Assembly: GCA_025362825.1 (NCBI GenBank)
Contig: JANYFF010000249.1
Coordinates: forward strand, 1 to 44,362
Source of the DNA: Polaromonas sp.
Lineage (GTDB): Bacteria > Pseudomonadota > Gammaproteobacteria > Burkholderiales > Burkholderiaceae_C
Length of the DNA stretch: 44,362 nucleotides
Direction: 5' to 3'
How positions within the stretch are numbered: position 1 is the stretch's first letter; the number at the start of each line of letters is the position of its first letter. The notes below the pieces were generated by a model. That model was given only the letters and a program-made list of their open reading frames with translations. It made no database searches and had not been told where the DNA came from. Below are positions 1 through 8,693 of the stretch, one piece after another. The translations under genes and the position numbers were made by a program.

Positions 1-1
1 C

Positions 2-940
2 GGCAAGCTGCACGCTATCAACCCTGAGGCCGGCTACTTTGGCGTTGCACCAGGCACCAACATGCTGACGAATCCGAACTGCATGCTCAGCGTGCGCAGC
101 GATACTATTTTTACCAATGTGGCCCTGACCGATGATGGCGACGTCTGGTGGGAAGGCATGGAAAACGACGCACCCGGCAAAGCGCTGCCGGCACACCTGA
201 TCGACTGGCAAGGCAAGGACTGGACGCCGCAAATCGCCCGTGAAACCGGCGCGAAAGCAGCGCATCCCAACTCACGCTTTACCGTGGCCGCAACCAACAA
301 CCCTGCACTCGACAGCGCCTGGGATGACCCGAAAGGCGTGGCCATTGACGCCTTCATCTTTGGCGGTCGCCGTTCGACCACGGTGCCACTGGTAACCGAA
401 GCACGCAGCTGGGTTGAAGGCGTCTACATGGCGGCCACCATGGGCTCGGAGACCACCGCAGCCATCGTTGGCCAGGTCGGTGTGGTGCGCCGTGATCCTT
501 TCGCCATGCTGCCCTTCATCGGCTACAACATGAGCGACTATTTCCAGCATTGGCTGAATATCGGCGCAAAGCTCGCCGCAACCGGCGCAACGCTGCCAAA
601 AATCTACACGACCAACTGGTTCCGCAAAGGCGAAGACGGCAAGTTTGTCTGGCCCGGCTACGGCGAAAACATGCGCGTGCTGAAGTGGATGATCGACCGG
701 GTCGAAGGCACCGGAAAGGGCCACGACCAGGCCATGGGTGTCACCCCTGCCTACCAGGACCTCACGTGGACCGGCCTCGACTTCAACGAGCAGCAGTTCA
801 ACAGCGTCATCAGCGCCGACAAAGCCGCCCTGCATAAAGAGCTTGAATTGCACGCAGAACTGTTTGCACAGCTCGCGTACCACTTGCCCAAAGAACTGGT
901 AGATACCAAAGCAGCCATTGAAAAACGTCTTGCTGCCTGA
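2..940 (+). CDS. pckG: Phosphoenolpyruvate carboxykinase [GTP], C-terminal part (5' end outside window)
   Basis: This is the last 312 residues of GTP-type PEP carboxykinase, a cytosolic gluconeogenic enzyme that converts oxaloacetate and GTP to PEP, GDP and CO2. The frame is open from base 2, so the start lies upstream of the window. The opening residues (GKLHAINPEAGYFGVAPGTN) and the later FIFGGRRSTTVPLV and GVYMAATMGSE segments are typical of the GTP family, not the ATP family. Full-length members are about 600-620 residues, so roughly half is present; the P-loop and metal-binding residues lie outside. The C-terminus ends normally and is followed by a clear hairpin-plus-T-run terminator. 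Nothing suggests damage. The product is secure from family resemblance; activity is inferred. Confidence 0.95.
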   Translation, partial: GKLHAINPEAGYFGVAPGTNMLTNPNCMLSVRSDTIFTNVALTDDGDVWWEGMENDAPGKALPAHLIDWQGKDWTPQIARETGAKAAHPNSRFTVAATNNPALDSAWDDPKGVAIDAFIFGGRRSTTVPLVTEARSWVEGVYMAATMGSETTAAIVGQVGVVRRDPFAMLPFIGYNMSDYFQHWLNIGAKLAATGATLPKIYTTNWFRKGEDGKFVWPGYGENMRVLKWMIDRVEGTGKGHDQAMGVTPAYQDLTWTGLDFNEQQFNSVISADKAALHKELELHAELFAQLAYHLPKELVDTKAAIEKRLAA

Positions 941-957
941 TCAAGCAATGCACATGA

Positions 958-984
958 AATTTCAACTGCTGGCCAGTTGAAATT
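958..984. repeat. Perfect 11 bp inverted repeat after pckG
   Basis: Arms AATTTCAACTG (958-968) and CAGTTGAAATT (974-984) pair perfectly around a 5 nt loop. The hairpin sits directly before the T-run terminator of pckG and has no T-run of its own. It may protect the mRNA 3' end or belong to a dispersed repeat; the role is unknown. Confidence 0.6.
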
Positions 985-985
985 C

Positions 986-1013
986 AAAAAGCCACCTTTA
1001 AGGTGGCTTTTTT
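986..1013 (+). terminator. Rho-independent terminator of pckG
   Basis: Stem GCCACC (991-996) and GGTGGC (1002-1007) with a 5 nt loop, followed by six T residues (1008-1013) and preceded by an A run. It lies 51 bp after the pckG stop and before the convergent membrane-protein gene. The A run on the left would also let it work in the other direction. Confidence 0.85.
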
Positions 1014-1075
1014 ACCGCTTGCGAAAGCGAAGGAAAGGGCTAAGGCAAAAGCGCGGTGTAAACCGCGCCAAGCGT

Positions 1076-1600
1076 TCAGACGTACTGACGCTGAAAAGCG
1101 CGCAGTTCAGCGCCGCCCAGGCGCACCGCGCGCTTTGTCAAGCCGGCAGGTTTGGCTGCGTCAAGGCAGGTGCTCGTCGCTTCGGCTTCCTGACGGGTCA
1201 TCGCACATTGCAAGTCTGCCATGACGCGCGAGTCTGACAGCGCTGTCGCCCAGAGACGCTCATCAGCCCTTGAGCGTGCCACGTCACGTGACCAGCCGTC
1301 GAGGCCTGCTTTCATGCGCGCGGCGAGGTGACGTGCGGTACCGGCAAAAAAGGCCAGCGCGGCAAAGGCAGCCATCCACATGACGATCCACATGGCCAGC
1401 AAATGACCTTCCGTGACGCTGTCCATGACTTGGTAAACCACAACCATCACTGCAGCAGCGATGGCTGACAACAGCAGTGTGGCCAGGCTGCGCGTGCCAG
1501 AAAACCCGCGACGCATGTGCTGCGCGGCATCAATAGCCGACTCAACACGGGCGACGCCAGGGTGCTTTGTGGAGTATTCAAGATGTACGAAGCTGGTCAT
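1076..1600 (-). CDS. Small two-helix membrane protein of unknown function
   Basis: A 174-residue protein, transcribed towards pckG. The N-terminal 40 residues are polar (MTSFVHLEYSTKHPGVARVE). Two hydrophobic helices follow, at about residues 41-62 (LATLLLSAIAAAVMVVVYQV) and 67-88 (HLLAMWIVMWMAAFAALAFF). A charged, helical C-terminal half comes after them. The ATG at 1600 is preceded by AAGGGA at suitable spacing. I recognise no named domain. A role in the inner membrane is inferred only from the two segments. The divergent gene on the right is a LysR regulator, with an AT-rich 160 bp region in between that could carry promoters for both. Confidence 0.7.
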   Translation of the reverse strand: MTSFVHLEYSTKHPGVARVESAIDAAQHMRRGFSGTRSLATLLLSAIAAAVMVVVYQVMDSVTEGHLLAMWIVMWMAAFAALAFFAGTARHLAARMKAGLDGWSRDVARSRADERLWATALSDSRVMADLQCAMTRQEAEATSTCLDAAKPAGLTKRAVRLGGAELRAFQRQYV

Positions 1601-1760
1601 GATGTTTTCCCTTTTAAACAGTACCCGGATGCAAAATAGCAGCGGGTGGGAGGATATTAGGGTTATTACTAATGTTATTCAACTTTATCTTTATGATTTT
1701 AGTTATTCACAACGGTGATAGTCTCAGGCTTTCCAGACTTGTTTTGCAGGAGTTCACACC

Positions 1761-2717
1761 ATGAGTACACCCAACTTCCGGACGCTGGACCTGAATCTGC
1801 TACGTGTTTTTGACGAAGTCATGGCTGAGCGCAGCCTGACCCGCGCTGCACGCAACCTGTCGCTCACGCAGCCGGCCGTCAGCAATGCCCTGCGCCGCCT
1901 GCGCGAGACGCTGGGCGACGAGCTCGTCAAGCGCAGCGGGCAGGCCATGGCGCCCACCCCCCGCGCCCTTCTTATCTGGCCATCGGTGCGCGAGGCGCTG
2001 CGGCAGCTGCAGGAATCGCTGGTGCCAAGCGCGTTTGAGCCATCAACCGCCACCACCACCTTTGTTCTGGCCATGGCCGATGCCACAGCAGCAGAACTCA
2101 TCCCCGGCCTGGTGGATATTCTTGAATATGAAGCGCCCGGCGTGTCGCTTCGGGTCGTGCCACTGACCACCCGTGATCCGCGCCGCATGCTGGACGAAGA
2201 AACGGCCGATCTGGCGGTGGGCTATTTCCCACCGGTGCTCGCCGACCTGACCGCCCGCGCCCAGACCGGTGAAGCGGTGGCTTTTTCCCATCTGCGCCTG
2301 TATGACGGCGAATATGTCTGCGTGATGCGCCGCGGGCACCCGATGGCCAGCGGCCCTTTCACCCTGAACCGGTTTTGCGCGGCGCGCCACATGCTGGTCA
2401 GCTTTTCAGGCCGGCCTTACGGTTTTATCGATGAATCCCTGGCCTCCCTGGGGCGAAAACGTCAGGTCGTGCTCACAGTGAACCAATTTTTTACAGCTGG
2501 CCGCGTGGTGTCCACCTCCAACCTGCTCACCGTGTTGCCGCGCCACTTTGTCAGGGTCACGGGCATTGCCGAGCAGCTTGTACTCAGGCCCTTGCCTTTT
2601 GACGTTGCGCCGGTGCACGTCGATGCCGTCTGGCACCGAAGGTCCGAGCAGCAAAGCGCGCACATGTGGCTGCGCCAGGCGATGGTGCGATCAGCTCAAA
2701 AGGCCTTTGCGATTTGA
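1761..2717 (+). CDS. LysR-family transcriptional regulator
   Basis: A 318-residue protein with an N-terminal winged helix-turn-helix (residues about 8-67; RSLTRAARNLSLTQPAVSNA is the recognition region) and a C-terminal substrate-binding-like effector domain. The start pattern LDLNLLRVFDEVMAE is that of the NodD/SyrM-like branch. ATG at 1761 follows AGGAG (1748-1752). A Bug/TctC solute-binding gene begins 64 bp downstream on the same strand, so the regulator probably controls it or senses the same ligand. The effector is unknown. The AT-rich stretch at 1650-1720 is a plausible promoter/operator, but no precise box was assigned. Confidence 0.92.
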   Translation: MSTPNFRTLDLNLLRVFDEVMAERSLTRAARNLSLTQPAVSNALRRLRETLGDELVKRSGQAMAPTPRALLIWPSVREALRQLQESLVPSAFEPSTATTTFVLAMADATAAELIPGLVDILEYEAPGVSLRVVPLTTRDPRRMLDEETADLAVGYFPPVLADLTARAQTGEAVAFSHLRLYDGEYVCVMRRGHPMASGPFTLNRFCAARHMLVSFSGRPYGFIDESLASLGRKRQVVLTVNQFFTAGRVVSTSNLLTVLPRHFVRVTGIAEQLVLRPLPFDVAPVHVDAVWHRRSEQQSAHMWLRQAMVRSAQKAFAI

Positions 2718-2781
2718 GCCAGGGGCTGGAGGCACGGTTATTGCTGCTTGACGGAACACAAAACGACCTTGGAGATTCGGC

Positions 2782-3795
2782 ATGCCATCCACCTTGAAAC
2801 ACACCGCGCAAAACCTTGTCCCGCTTCACGCCCTGCCTCGCCGCACGGCCCTTAAGGCACTTGCCGCCAGCGCAGCCACAGTCGCTTTTCCAGCTTTCGC
2901 CGCCTGGCCTGACAAGCCCATCAAAATCATCGTCACCTTCCCGGCCGGCGGGGCGAGCGACATCGTGGCGCGCGTCATGGCCGAGCAACTGGGTAAAAAG
3001 CTGGGCCAGGCAGTGGTGGTAGACAACCGCCCCGGTGCTGGCGGCAGCGTTGGTGGGCTGGTCGTAACCCAATCCCCGCCGGACGGTTATACGCTGATGT
3101 TGAGCAATTCAACGCCCATCTCGATTGGCCCGTTTGCGCTTGAAAAGCAGCCCTACGACCCGGTCGAGAGCTTTACCCATATCGCGCTGATCGGCAACGC
3201 GCCGTGCGTCGTGATGGCCAACCCGCAGGTGCCTATCCGGACCATCACCGATGTGGAGGCGCAGGCACGCAAGCTCGGACGACTGGACTTTGCCTCGGGC
3301 GGACCGGCGTCCATCGGCCACATTTACGGCGAGCTGATGAAAAAAACCATGGGCGTGAACCTGACGCACATACCCTACCGTGGTGGCGCGCCCATGACCA
3401 CCGACCTGATTGCCGGCGTCGTGCCGATTGGTATTGATGTGCTGACCGCGTATGTGCCGTATTTCAAAAGCGGGCAACTGGTGCCGCTGGCAGTGACGTC
3501 GGCAACGCGTTCGCCGTTGGTGCCGGAGGTACCCAGCGTGGTGGAATTTGGTTACCGCAAGCTGGTTCTGGACAACTTTTTTGGCCTGAGCGGCCCGGCC
3601 CACATGCCTGCGGAGGTGGTGGCACGACTGAACAGCGCATGCAACGAGATACTGACTACGCCCGACATCAAAAAGAAAATGCTGGAGCTCGGCATCACCA
3701 CCAGCACGATGAGCCCCGCAGTCTTCACCAACTTTGTTCGCGATCAGGTCACAGCACTGGCACCGACCGTCAAGGGCGCCGGCGTCAGGCTCTAG
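2782..3795 (+). CDS. Bug/TctC-family periplasmic solute-binding protein (tripartite tricarboxylate transporter type)
   Basis: A 337-residue Bug protein, a periplasmic binding protein for carboxylates or other small polar acids. The N-terminus (LPRRTALKALAASAATVAF) is a Tat-like twin-arginine signal ending near FAAWPDKPIKI. The family hallmarks WPDKPIKIIVTFPAGGASDI and VVVDNRPGAGGSVGG follow, then the PPDGYTLM loop. Length is normal for the family. GGAG lies 7 nt before the ATG. No TctA or TctB membrane genes are nearby, as is usual for orphan Bug proteins in Burkholderiales; transport partners would be encoded elsewhere or the protein may act as a sensor. It follows a co-directional LysR gene. 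The ligand cannot be read from the sequence. Confidence 0.93.
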   Translation: MPSTLKHTAQNLVPLHALPRRTALKALAASAATVAFPAFAAWPDKPIKIIVTFPAGGASDIVARVMAEQLGKKLGQAVVVDNRPGAGGSVGGLVVTQSPPDGYTLMLSNSTPISIGPFALEKQPYDPVESFTHIALIGNAPCVVMANPQVPIRTITDVEAQARKLGRLDFASGGPASIGHIYGELMKKTMGVNLTHIPYRGGAPMTTDLIAGVVPIGIDVLTAYVPYFKSGQLVPLAVTSATRSPLVPEVPSVVEFGYRKLVLDNFFGLSGPAHMPAEVVARLNSACNEILTTPDIKKKMLELGITTSTMSPAVFTNFVRDQVTALAPTVKGAGVRL

Positions 3796-3813
3796 GGATC
3801 AAGGCCTTGAGAC

Positions 3814-4014
3814 TCAGCGTACGACGCTGAGGTAAGTGCAAGCCGCGCTGCGCAGCTCTTGCGCCTGGTGCGGGTCACGTCCAGCGTCAGCGCCGGCGCG
3901 TTCCATCAGGCTGTTTGCCACGTTGTCGTCCTGGTGAAGGCCTGTCGTGGAGACAAGAGGTTTCCAGGATGCAAACTGGCTGATCTGGCTGATCCGATTA
4001 AAAAGGCTGTTCAT
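3814..4014 (-). CDS. Small protein of unknown function (66 aa)
   Basis: A 66-residue ORF with ATG at 4014, lying between the Bug gene and the TPR protein. The sequence (MNSLFNRISQISQFASWKPL at the start) is polar and looks protein-like, with a hydrophilic middle (LHQDDNVANSLMERAGADAG) and no membrane segment. The Shine-Dalgarno site is weak. I recognise no family. It could be a genuine small gene or a fortuitous frame; the balanced composition favours a real gene. Confidence 0.45.
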   Translation of the reverse strand: MNSLFNRISQISQFASWKPLVSTTGLHQDDNVANSLMERAGADAGRDPHQAQELRSAACTYLSVVR

Positions 4015-4165
4015 GGCAAATATCGCCGCACAAGCGATGAAAAAGTTTAGATAAACCCAGATTAAGGGTTTTCCCTAGGTTCTCAACCCTAATACCAGCC
4101 AGAAGCAATGCAAGTTTTGCATGGGCACAGCCGCCGGGCGGCATACCGGCGTGGCTACAACCCCG

Positions 4166-5914
4166 TCACACGAGCTGCCGGCCAAACAGATACGTCATGT
4201 TGATGCGCCGGTTCTCGTACCCCTCGCGAAAGGCAATCGTGTCGGTTTCATGAAACAGCGCCGAGTTAAACAGCACGGCCCGGTTGCATTTATAGGGCAC
4301 CGTCACGCTCTCGGACCCGTTGGTCGCCAGGTGCTCGTAAATCAGCTTGGTGTCACGGTTGTAGTCATGAAAGGTCCAGTCGGCCGGTGCCGGCGCGGTG
4401 TAGACCTTCAGGCCGCCTGCCGCTTTGTCGAGGTTGCTGTCGTCCGGCGTGATCCAGAAGTTCAGATTGACCTTGGCAAAGTCCGCATGCACGTTGATGC
4501 CCTTGCCAAGCACAGAGTCGTATTTGAAAGCCCAGAGCTGGCCCAGAAGATAGTCCCTGAAAACGCGCGGCATAGCCGTCCTGAGCTCGCGGGCGAGCTG
4601 CAGGTGCAGCGGGCTGACAAAACCCTGGTTGCTGAAAGCGCCGAGATAGCAGCTGGTGTATTCCTTGAGCCAGACCCTGGACACCAGGCAAAACTGCTGA
4701 AAGGCGTGCAATGCGGGCTGGCTGAGAAAGTCATCGATGTAGAGGATTTCCGGCGTGCCCGCAAGATACGCTGCCTCGATCGCAGCCCAGTCGTTGTCCG
4801 GGTTCAGGCAGGCATCCATGCCTGTCGGCATCTCGTACACCAGCTGGGACGCCAGAAAAGGGCGCATCAGTTCATGCTGCTGGCGCGGCACGTCAAACAC
4901 GGTGGACGCGTCGCCGGTGTTGGCGCTGAAGATTTGCTCGCCCGCTTCGATGAAATTCTCAAGCCCATTGACCTTGTAACCGTGTGCCAGCAGATACTGC
5001 GCCTGCTGAAGGTCGTGCTTGAGCCGGAAATTTGAAATCCGTACGCCGCCCGGGGCGGGACGCCCGAATTGCGACGCCAGCACCAGTGACAGGCTTTTGC
5101 CGCTCTCGCGGACGCTCTCCTGCGTCGCATCCGTCTCAGACACGTACAAGCCGGCTAGATTGATTTGCGCGGCAAGGTGGCCGGGATTGAGCTTCAGGGC
5201 CTCCCGGTAGCTGTTGATGGCATCTTCGTTGCGGTCAAGGTTTTTAAGGGCTGTGCCCCGCTCGGCCCATGCCGCGGCCTGCAGCGGATGGTATTTGACG
5301 GCCAGCTCGCTCGACGTCAGCCCTTCGTCGAACCTGGAAAGATCACACAGCAGGGTGCTGCGGTTGCAAAGCAGCACCAGGTTGCGCGGGTCAATTTTCA
5401 GAGCCCGGTCGTAGCTCGCCAGCGCCTCGTCAAGCTGACCCATCTCCATGAAGATATTGCCGCGGTTGCACAAAATGTCGAGGTTGTCCGCTTCCACCGG
5501 CACGCTGTGGCTGAACATCGTCAGCGCGTCTTCAAGACGACCAAGGCGTTTTAAAAGCAGGCCGTAGTTGACGATGATCTGGCTGTCATAGGGCGCCAGC
5601 GTCGTGGCATGCTGGTAGTTCTCCAGCGCGTCCTTGAAGCGGCCCGCCAGCGCCTGTATATACGCTAGATTGTTATGCGCATCGGCATCGTCCGGCTTGC
5701 ACTGAACCAGTTTCTGATAGAGGCCGATGGCCGCTTCGGGATTGCCTGACGCTGACTCAATCATCGCCAGGTTGGACAGTGCTGTAGGCTCGAAAGGGGA
5801 TTTTTTCAGTACCTCAAGATAGAGGACTTTGGCGCCGGGCAAATTGCCCTGCCGGTGGAAATGAAGCGCCAGGTGCAACTGACCGTGCGATTCTTCCAGG
5901 GTTGCTATGTGCAT
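4166..5914 (-). CDS. TPR-repeat protein with C-terminal 2-oxoglutarate/Fe(II) oxygenase-like domain
   Basis: A 582-residue protein. Residues about 10-285 form roughly eight tetratricopeptide repeats (for example DADAHNNLAYIQALAGRFKD and LDILCNRGNIFMEMGQLDEA), normally a peptide- or protein-docking scaffold. A linker of about 90 residues follows. The C-terminal 170 residues resemble the double-stranded beta-helix of 2OG-Fe(II) oxygenases: NVHADFAKVNLNFWITPD gives an HxD pair, a distal His appears in LFNSALFHETDTIAF, and an Arg-rich ENRRINMTYLFG end could bind the 2OG carboxylate. No signal peptide was seen, so it is probably cytosolic. Both flanking intergenic regions are empty. The substrate is unknown; protein or glycan hydroxylation is an inference from TPR-oxygenase architecture. 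Confidence 0.82.
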   Translation of the reverse strand: MHIATLEESHGQLHLALHFHRQGNLPGAKVLYLEVLKKSPFEPTALSNLAMIESASGNPEAAIGLYQKLVQCKPDDADAHNNLAYIQALAGRFKDALENYQHATTLAPYDSQIIVNYGLLLKRLGRLEDALTMFSHSVPVEADNLDILCNRGNIFMEMGQLDEALASYDRALKIDPRNLVLLCNRSTLLCDLSRFDEGLTSSELAVKYHPLQAAAWAERGTALKNLDRNEDAINSYREALKLNPGHLAAQINLAGLYVSETDATQESVRESGKSLSLVLASQFGRPAPGGVRISNFRLKHDLQQAQYLLAHGYKVNGLENFIEAGEQIFSANTGDASTVFDVPRQQHELMRPFLASQLVYEMPTGMDACLNPDNDWAAIEAAYLAGTPEILYIDDFLSQPALHAFQQFCLVSRVWLKEYTSCYLGAFSNQGFVSPLHLQLARELRTAMPRVFRDYLLGQLWAFKYDSVLGKGINVHADFAKVNLNFWITPDDSNLDKAAGGLKVYTAPAPADWTFHDYNRDTKLIYEHLATNGSESVTVPYKCNRAVLFNSALFHETDTIAFREGYENRRINMTYLFGRQLV

Positions 5915-6094
5915 ATTCGAAGCTCGCTTTACGAAAATTCTAGGAGCTCACGGATACCCGACAAAACGGGTGGGTCAAGTTACCGAAATTGTGTAAAGTT
6001 ACTGACAAATTTATGAAGAAGACCCATTTGACGAGCGGTTTAAACGCCGTTTGCCGCGCTTATCACCTGCCCGCATGGACGCCCCACACCACAC

Positions 6095-6961
6095 ATGCAG
6101 CACAATTGGCGGGTGAACATCCAGCTTCTTTCTGACCTGCATCTGGAGACACATCCGCACTTCACAGCCCGGCCCACGCCCGGCGCTGACCTGCTGGTGC
6201 TGGCAGGCGATGTGGGCTCTTACCAGCAGGGCTCGCTGCTCGGCAGCCTGAACATTCCCGACTTTGGCCTGGCGCGTTTTTCGCCGCTGCCAGTGGCCGA
6301 GGGCGGTGCGGCCTGGCCGGTGCCAGTTTTTTTCATTCCCGGCAACCATGAATACGACGGCCTGGATTTCGACCTCGCCCACGCCCGCCTGCGGGAAACC
6401 TGCGAACGGCTGGGCATCGTCTGGCTGGAGCGGGAAACAGTGGTTTTAAACGGCGTGCGCTTCATCGGCTGCACCCTCTGGACAGATTTTGATGCTCTGA
6501 CGACAGAGGCGGCTTTTACCGGCGAGGTCACGCTGGCCGAACAGCTCAAGGCGCGCGAAAAAGCCTTCAGGGCGGCAAACTTCTACCTCAAGAAAAACCA
6601 CTCCTTGCGTTTCAGGACACCCATGCTGGCGGCCGAACTGCGTGAAGAAGGACTGAAGGCCCAGGCCTGGCTGCGGGGGGCACTGGCGCAGCCTTTTGAA
6701 GGCCCCACAGTCGTCGTCACGCACTTCGCCCCCAGCTTGCGCAGCGCCGACCCCCGTTACGGCCTGGTGCCGGGCACTTCGGGGTTTTGTAATTCGCTGG
6801 ATGACTTGCTGCCGCAGGCGCAGCTCTGGCTTCACGGGCACCTGCATTGCCCGGCCGACTATGTTTTACGCGGCTGCCGTGTGGTGGCCAACCCACTGGG
6901 CTATGCGCGCAAAGGCGAACAGGACGCCTTCAAGGCTGACCTGCTCATCAATATCCAATAA
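6095..6961 (+). CDS. Calcineurin-like metallophosphoesterase
   Basis: A 288-residue enzyme with the full metallophosphoesterase motif series: SDLHLE (DxH) near residue 13, LVLAGDVG (GD), FIPGNHEYDG (GNHE), VVVTHFAPS (first distal His) and LWLHGHLH (GHxH) near the C-terminus. It should bind two metal ions and hydrolyse a phosphomonoester or phosphodiester in the cytosol; the substrate is not evident. ATG at 6095 is the furthest start. A GTG at 6113 would give a protein starting VNIQLLSDLH, which is closer to usual family N-termini. No strong ribosome site decides between them. No operon partner: the next gene is convergent. Confidence 0.9.
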   Translation: MQHNWRVNIQLLSDLHLETHPHFTARPTPGADLLVLAGDVGSYQQGSLLGSLNIPDFGLARFSPLPVAEGGAAWPVPVFFIPGNHEYDGLDFDLAHARLRETCERLGIVWLERETVVLNGVRFIGCTLWTDFDALTTEAAFTGEVTLAEQLKAREKAFRAANFYLKKNHSLRFRTPMLAAELREEGLKAQAWLRGALAQPFEGPTVVVTHFAPSLRSADPRYGLVPGTSGFCNSLDDLLPQAQLWLHGHLHCPADYVLRGCRVVANPLGYARKGEQDAFKADLLINIQ

Positions 6962-6973
6962 CGGAACTGGTTT

Positions 6974-6990
6974 GCTATTAAATAAGTAGC
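6974..6990. repeat. 17 bp GCTAT-N-TAGC palindromic repeat, copy 1
   Basis: GCTATTAAATAAGTAGC lies in the short gap after the metallophosphoesterase gene. It is one of five 17 bp copies in the window with the form GCTAT(T/C), variable AT-rich centre, (A/G)TAGC. Confidence 0.65.
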
Positions 6991-7013
6991 TGAAGACGCC
7001 CTAAAATCAAGGG

Positions 7014-7694
7014 CTAACGGGCTTTTAAGCCATCGAAACAAGTTTCCAGGACGATGTCAACGATTTGCGCATCGGTGTACTGGCCACCGGCCTTCAGGAA
7101 GCCCGGAACCGGGTCACAGGCCCGGGCATACAGCGAATACAGCACCACCAGCGGGGGGGTGGCGGGGTTCAGGCTGCCGTCCTTCTGGGCCGCCTCTATC
7201 CACAGGCCGATCTGGTCACTGACCTGCATCAGACCGTCAAGGTAGGCCTTGTTACCCATCAGGTTGGCACGCAGGCTGGAGTTCTGGCTTGGCAACGACG
7301 GCATCTCGCCAGCCAGTTGCTGCTGCAGCATCCAGCATGCGACGGCCCGCAACTGCGCGATAGGCAGCGCGTCAGCCGCCAGCGTGACCATAAACTCCTG
7401 CGCCAGCCCCAGCACCCGCACCATGGCCGCAGCCGCAAGGTCTTCCTTGCTTGAGAAATGCTTGTAGAGGCTGGCCTTGGCGATGCCGACTTCAGCTGCG
7501 ACCTCATCCACAGTCATCAGGTCAAAGCCCTTTTCAGCCAGCAGCCGGTTAACAGCCTGGACAATCGCGGCTTCTCGCGCCAGCAGCATCTGCGCCTTGA
7601 ATGAAACTTTTGGGGCGGCGGGTGGATCCATCTCGCGCAGTGGCGTAGCAGGAGTGGGGCGGCTAGAAACAGAAGTTGGATCAGAGATGAGCAT
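7014..7694 (-). CDS. TetR/AcrR-family transcriptional regulator
   Basis: A 226-residue regulator. After a Pro/Ser-rich leader of about 30 residues, the TetR DNA-binding domain occupies residues about 35-80; the helix-turn-helix is MTVDEVAAEVGIAKASLYKH followed by FSSKEDL. The rest is the variable all-helical ligand-binding domain. Three ATG or near-ATG starts are possible; the long leader may be overextended, with MDPPAAPKVS at 7631 as an alternative. The upstream neighbour on the other strand (7909) is divergent, so the shared 215 bp region may hold the operator. No target or ligand can be named. Confidence 0.9.
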   Translation of the reverse strand: MLISDPTSVSSRPTPATPLREMDPPAAPKVSFKAQMLLAREAAIVQAVNRLLAEKGFDLMTVDEVAAEVGIAKASLYKHFSSKEDLAAAAMVRVLGLAQEFMVTLAADALPIAQLRAVACWMLQQQLAGEMPSLPSQNSSLRANLMGNKAYLDGLMQVSDQIGLWIEAAQKDGSLNPATPPLVVLYSLYARACDPVPGFLKAGGQYTDAQIVDIVLETCFDGLKAR

Positions 7695-7908
7695 CGCTCT
7701 ATTTTACCCGGGGCCAGACCGACTCGGTCCAATAAAAAAATGGTGCAACTCTTTTTCAGGCCTGTTGCCCACGTAAATACCGCCCGGTATTAAACGATTT
7801 GGCCCATTTGGCTGATTGCGCGCTGGGTTGGGGCGGGTTATCTTGCATGCATCTTGCGAGTGTTTTGTTGAGATCTGTTGGACAGAACTGGAAACACAAG
7901 GGAGCACC

Positions 7909-8475
7909 ATGAAAATAACCATGAATACCACGGCCTTGTATGTGGGCGCCTGGCTAGGCGCAGTGGCTCTGGCCTTTGCGCTGGCCATTGCGTCGCCGAA
8001 CGAGTCGAGCGTCATGGGCCACATGCCGGCCTTCACGTCGCAAACCCTGAGCCACCAACCATTGGCTATTCCCGAAGGTTTCCCCTCTGACAGAACGCTT
8101 GCGCTGATTACTTTCAAGGGCGACCAGCGCGCACAGGCCGACACCTGGATCGAAGGCCTGAACCTGAAAAACGATGCCAGTATTTCCTGGATGCGGGTGC
8201 CAGTCCTCAGCGACCCAGGCACTCCCAGCGGCCGCAGCGCGGCAGAAACCAGATTGCGGCAGAACTATGCTTCTGATAGCGAGCGCGCCAAGCTGGTGCC
8301 CGTCTTCACCAACAAAGCCGATTTCGTGCGTGCGACGGGCCTCAACGGTATCAGCCAGAGCTATGCGGTCGTGGTCAACCGAAAGGGTGATGTCCTGGCG
8401 CGCGTTGAAGGCCAGTTTGATGCAGAAAAAGCCGAACTTTTGCGTGAAACCCTGTCGGCACCGGGCATTCACTAG
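7909..8475 (+). CDS. Membrane-anchored periplasmic protein with redoxin-like (Atp10/thioredoxin-fold) look
   Basis: A 188-residue protein; ATG at 7909 follows GGGAG at good spacing, preferred over an upstream in-frame start. Residues about 8-28 (TALYVGAWLGAVALAFALAI) are an uncleaved signal or membrane anchor. The periplasmic part has a beta-alpha pattern: DRTLALITFKGDQRAQADTW, then ISWMRVPVLSDPGTPSGR, then LVPVFTNKADFVRATGL, and SQSYAVVVNRKGDVLARVEG. This resembles Atp10/thioredoxin-like folds by eye. There are no cysteines at all, so it cannot do thiol redox chemistry. Function unknown. It follows a divergent TetR gene that may regulate it. Confidence 0.7.
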   Translation: MKITMNTTALYVGAWLGAVALAFALAIASPNESSVMGHMPAFTSQTLSHQPLAIPEGFPSDRTLALITFKGDQRAQADTWIEGLNLKNDASISWMRVPVLSDPGTPSGRSAAETRLRQNYASDSERAKLVPVFTNKADFVRATGLNGISQSYAVVVNRKGDVLARVEGQFDAEKAELLRETLSAPGIH

Positions 8476-8501
8476 CCTGACTTGTTGTAAGACGACGCTG
8501 A

Positions 8502-8542
8502 CGCGCCATCGTTACAAACCTTTGCAACGAGGTTTTGGCGCG
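8502..8542. other. Two-stem inverted repeat in intergenic region
   Basis: CGCGCCA (8502-8508) pairs with TGGCGCG (8536-8542), and inside it AAACCT (8516-8521) pairs with AGGTTT (8530-8535). No T-run follows immediately. It lies just after the redoxin-like gene and could be a weak terminator or mRNA 3' stabiliser. Confidence 0.4.
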
Positions 8543-8693
8543 ACACATACAGCCTGATAACCTCTTTTTCTCGCGCACTAGTGCTCAAAAATCATGCCCA
8601 GCCTATCCGGCAGCACGCAAGTTATTCTTACGAACACGCAGTTTCCCCTCGTAGCGACCAACCTTGGCCGCGTTGCAGCGCTGAAAAAAGCAT

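Noticed and set aside
4121..5035. 304-codon plus-strand frame
   Set aside because: Antisense shadow of the TPR-oxygenase gene with no recognisable motif.
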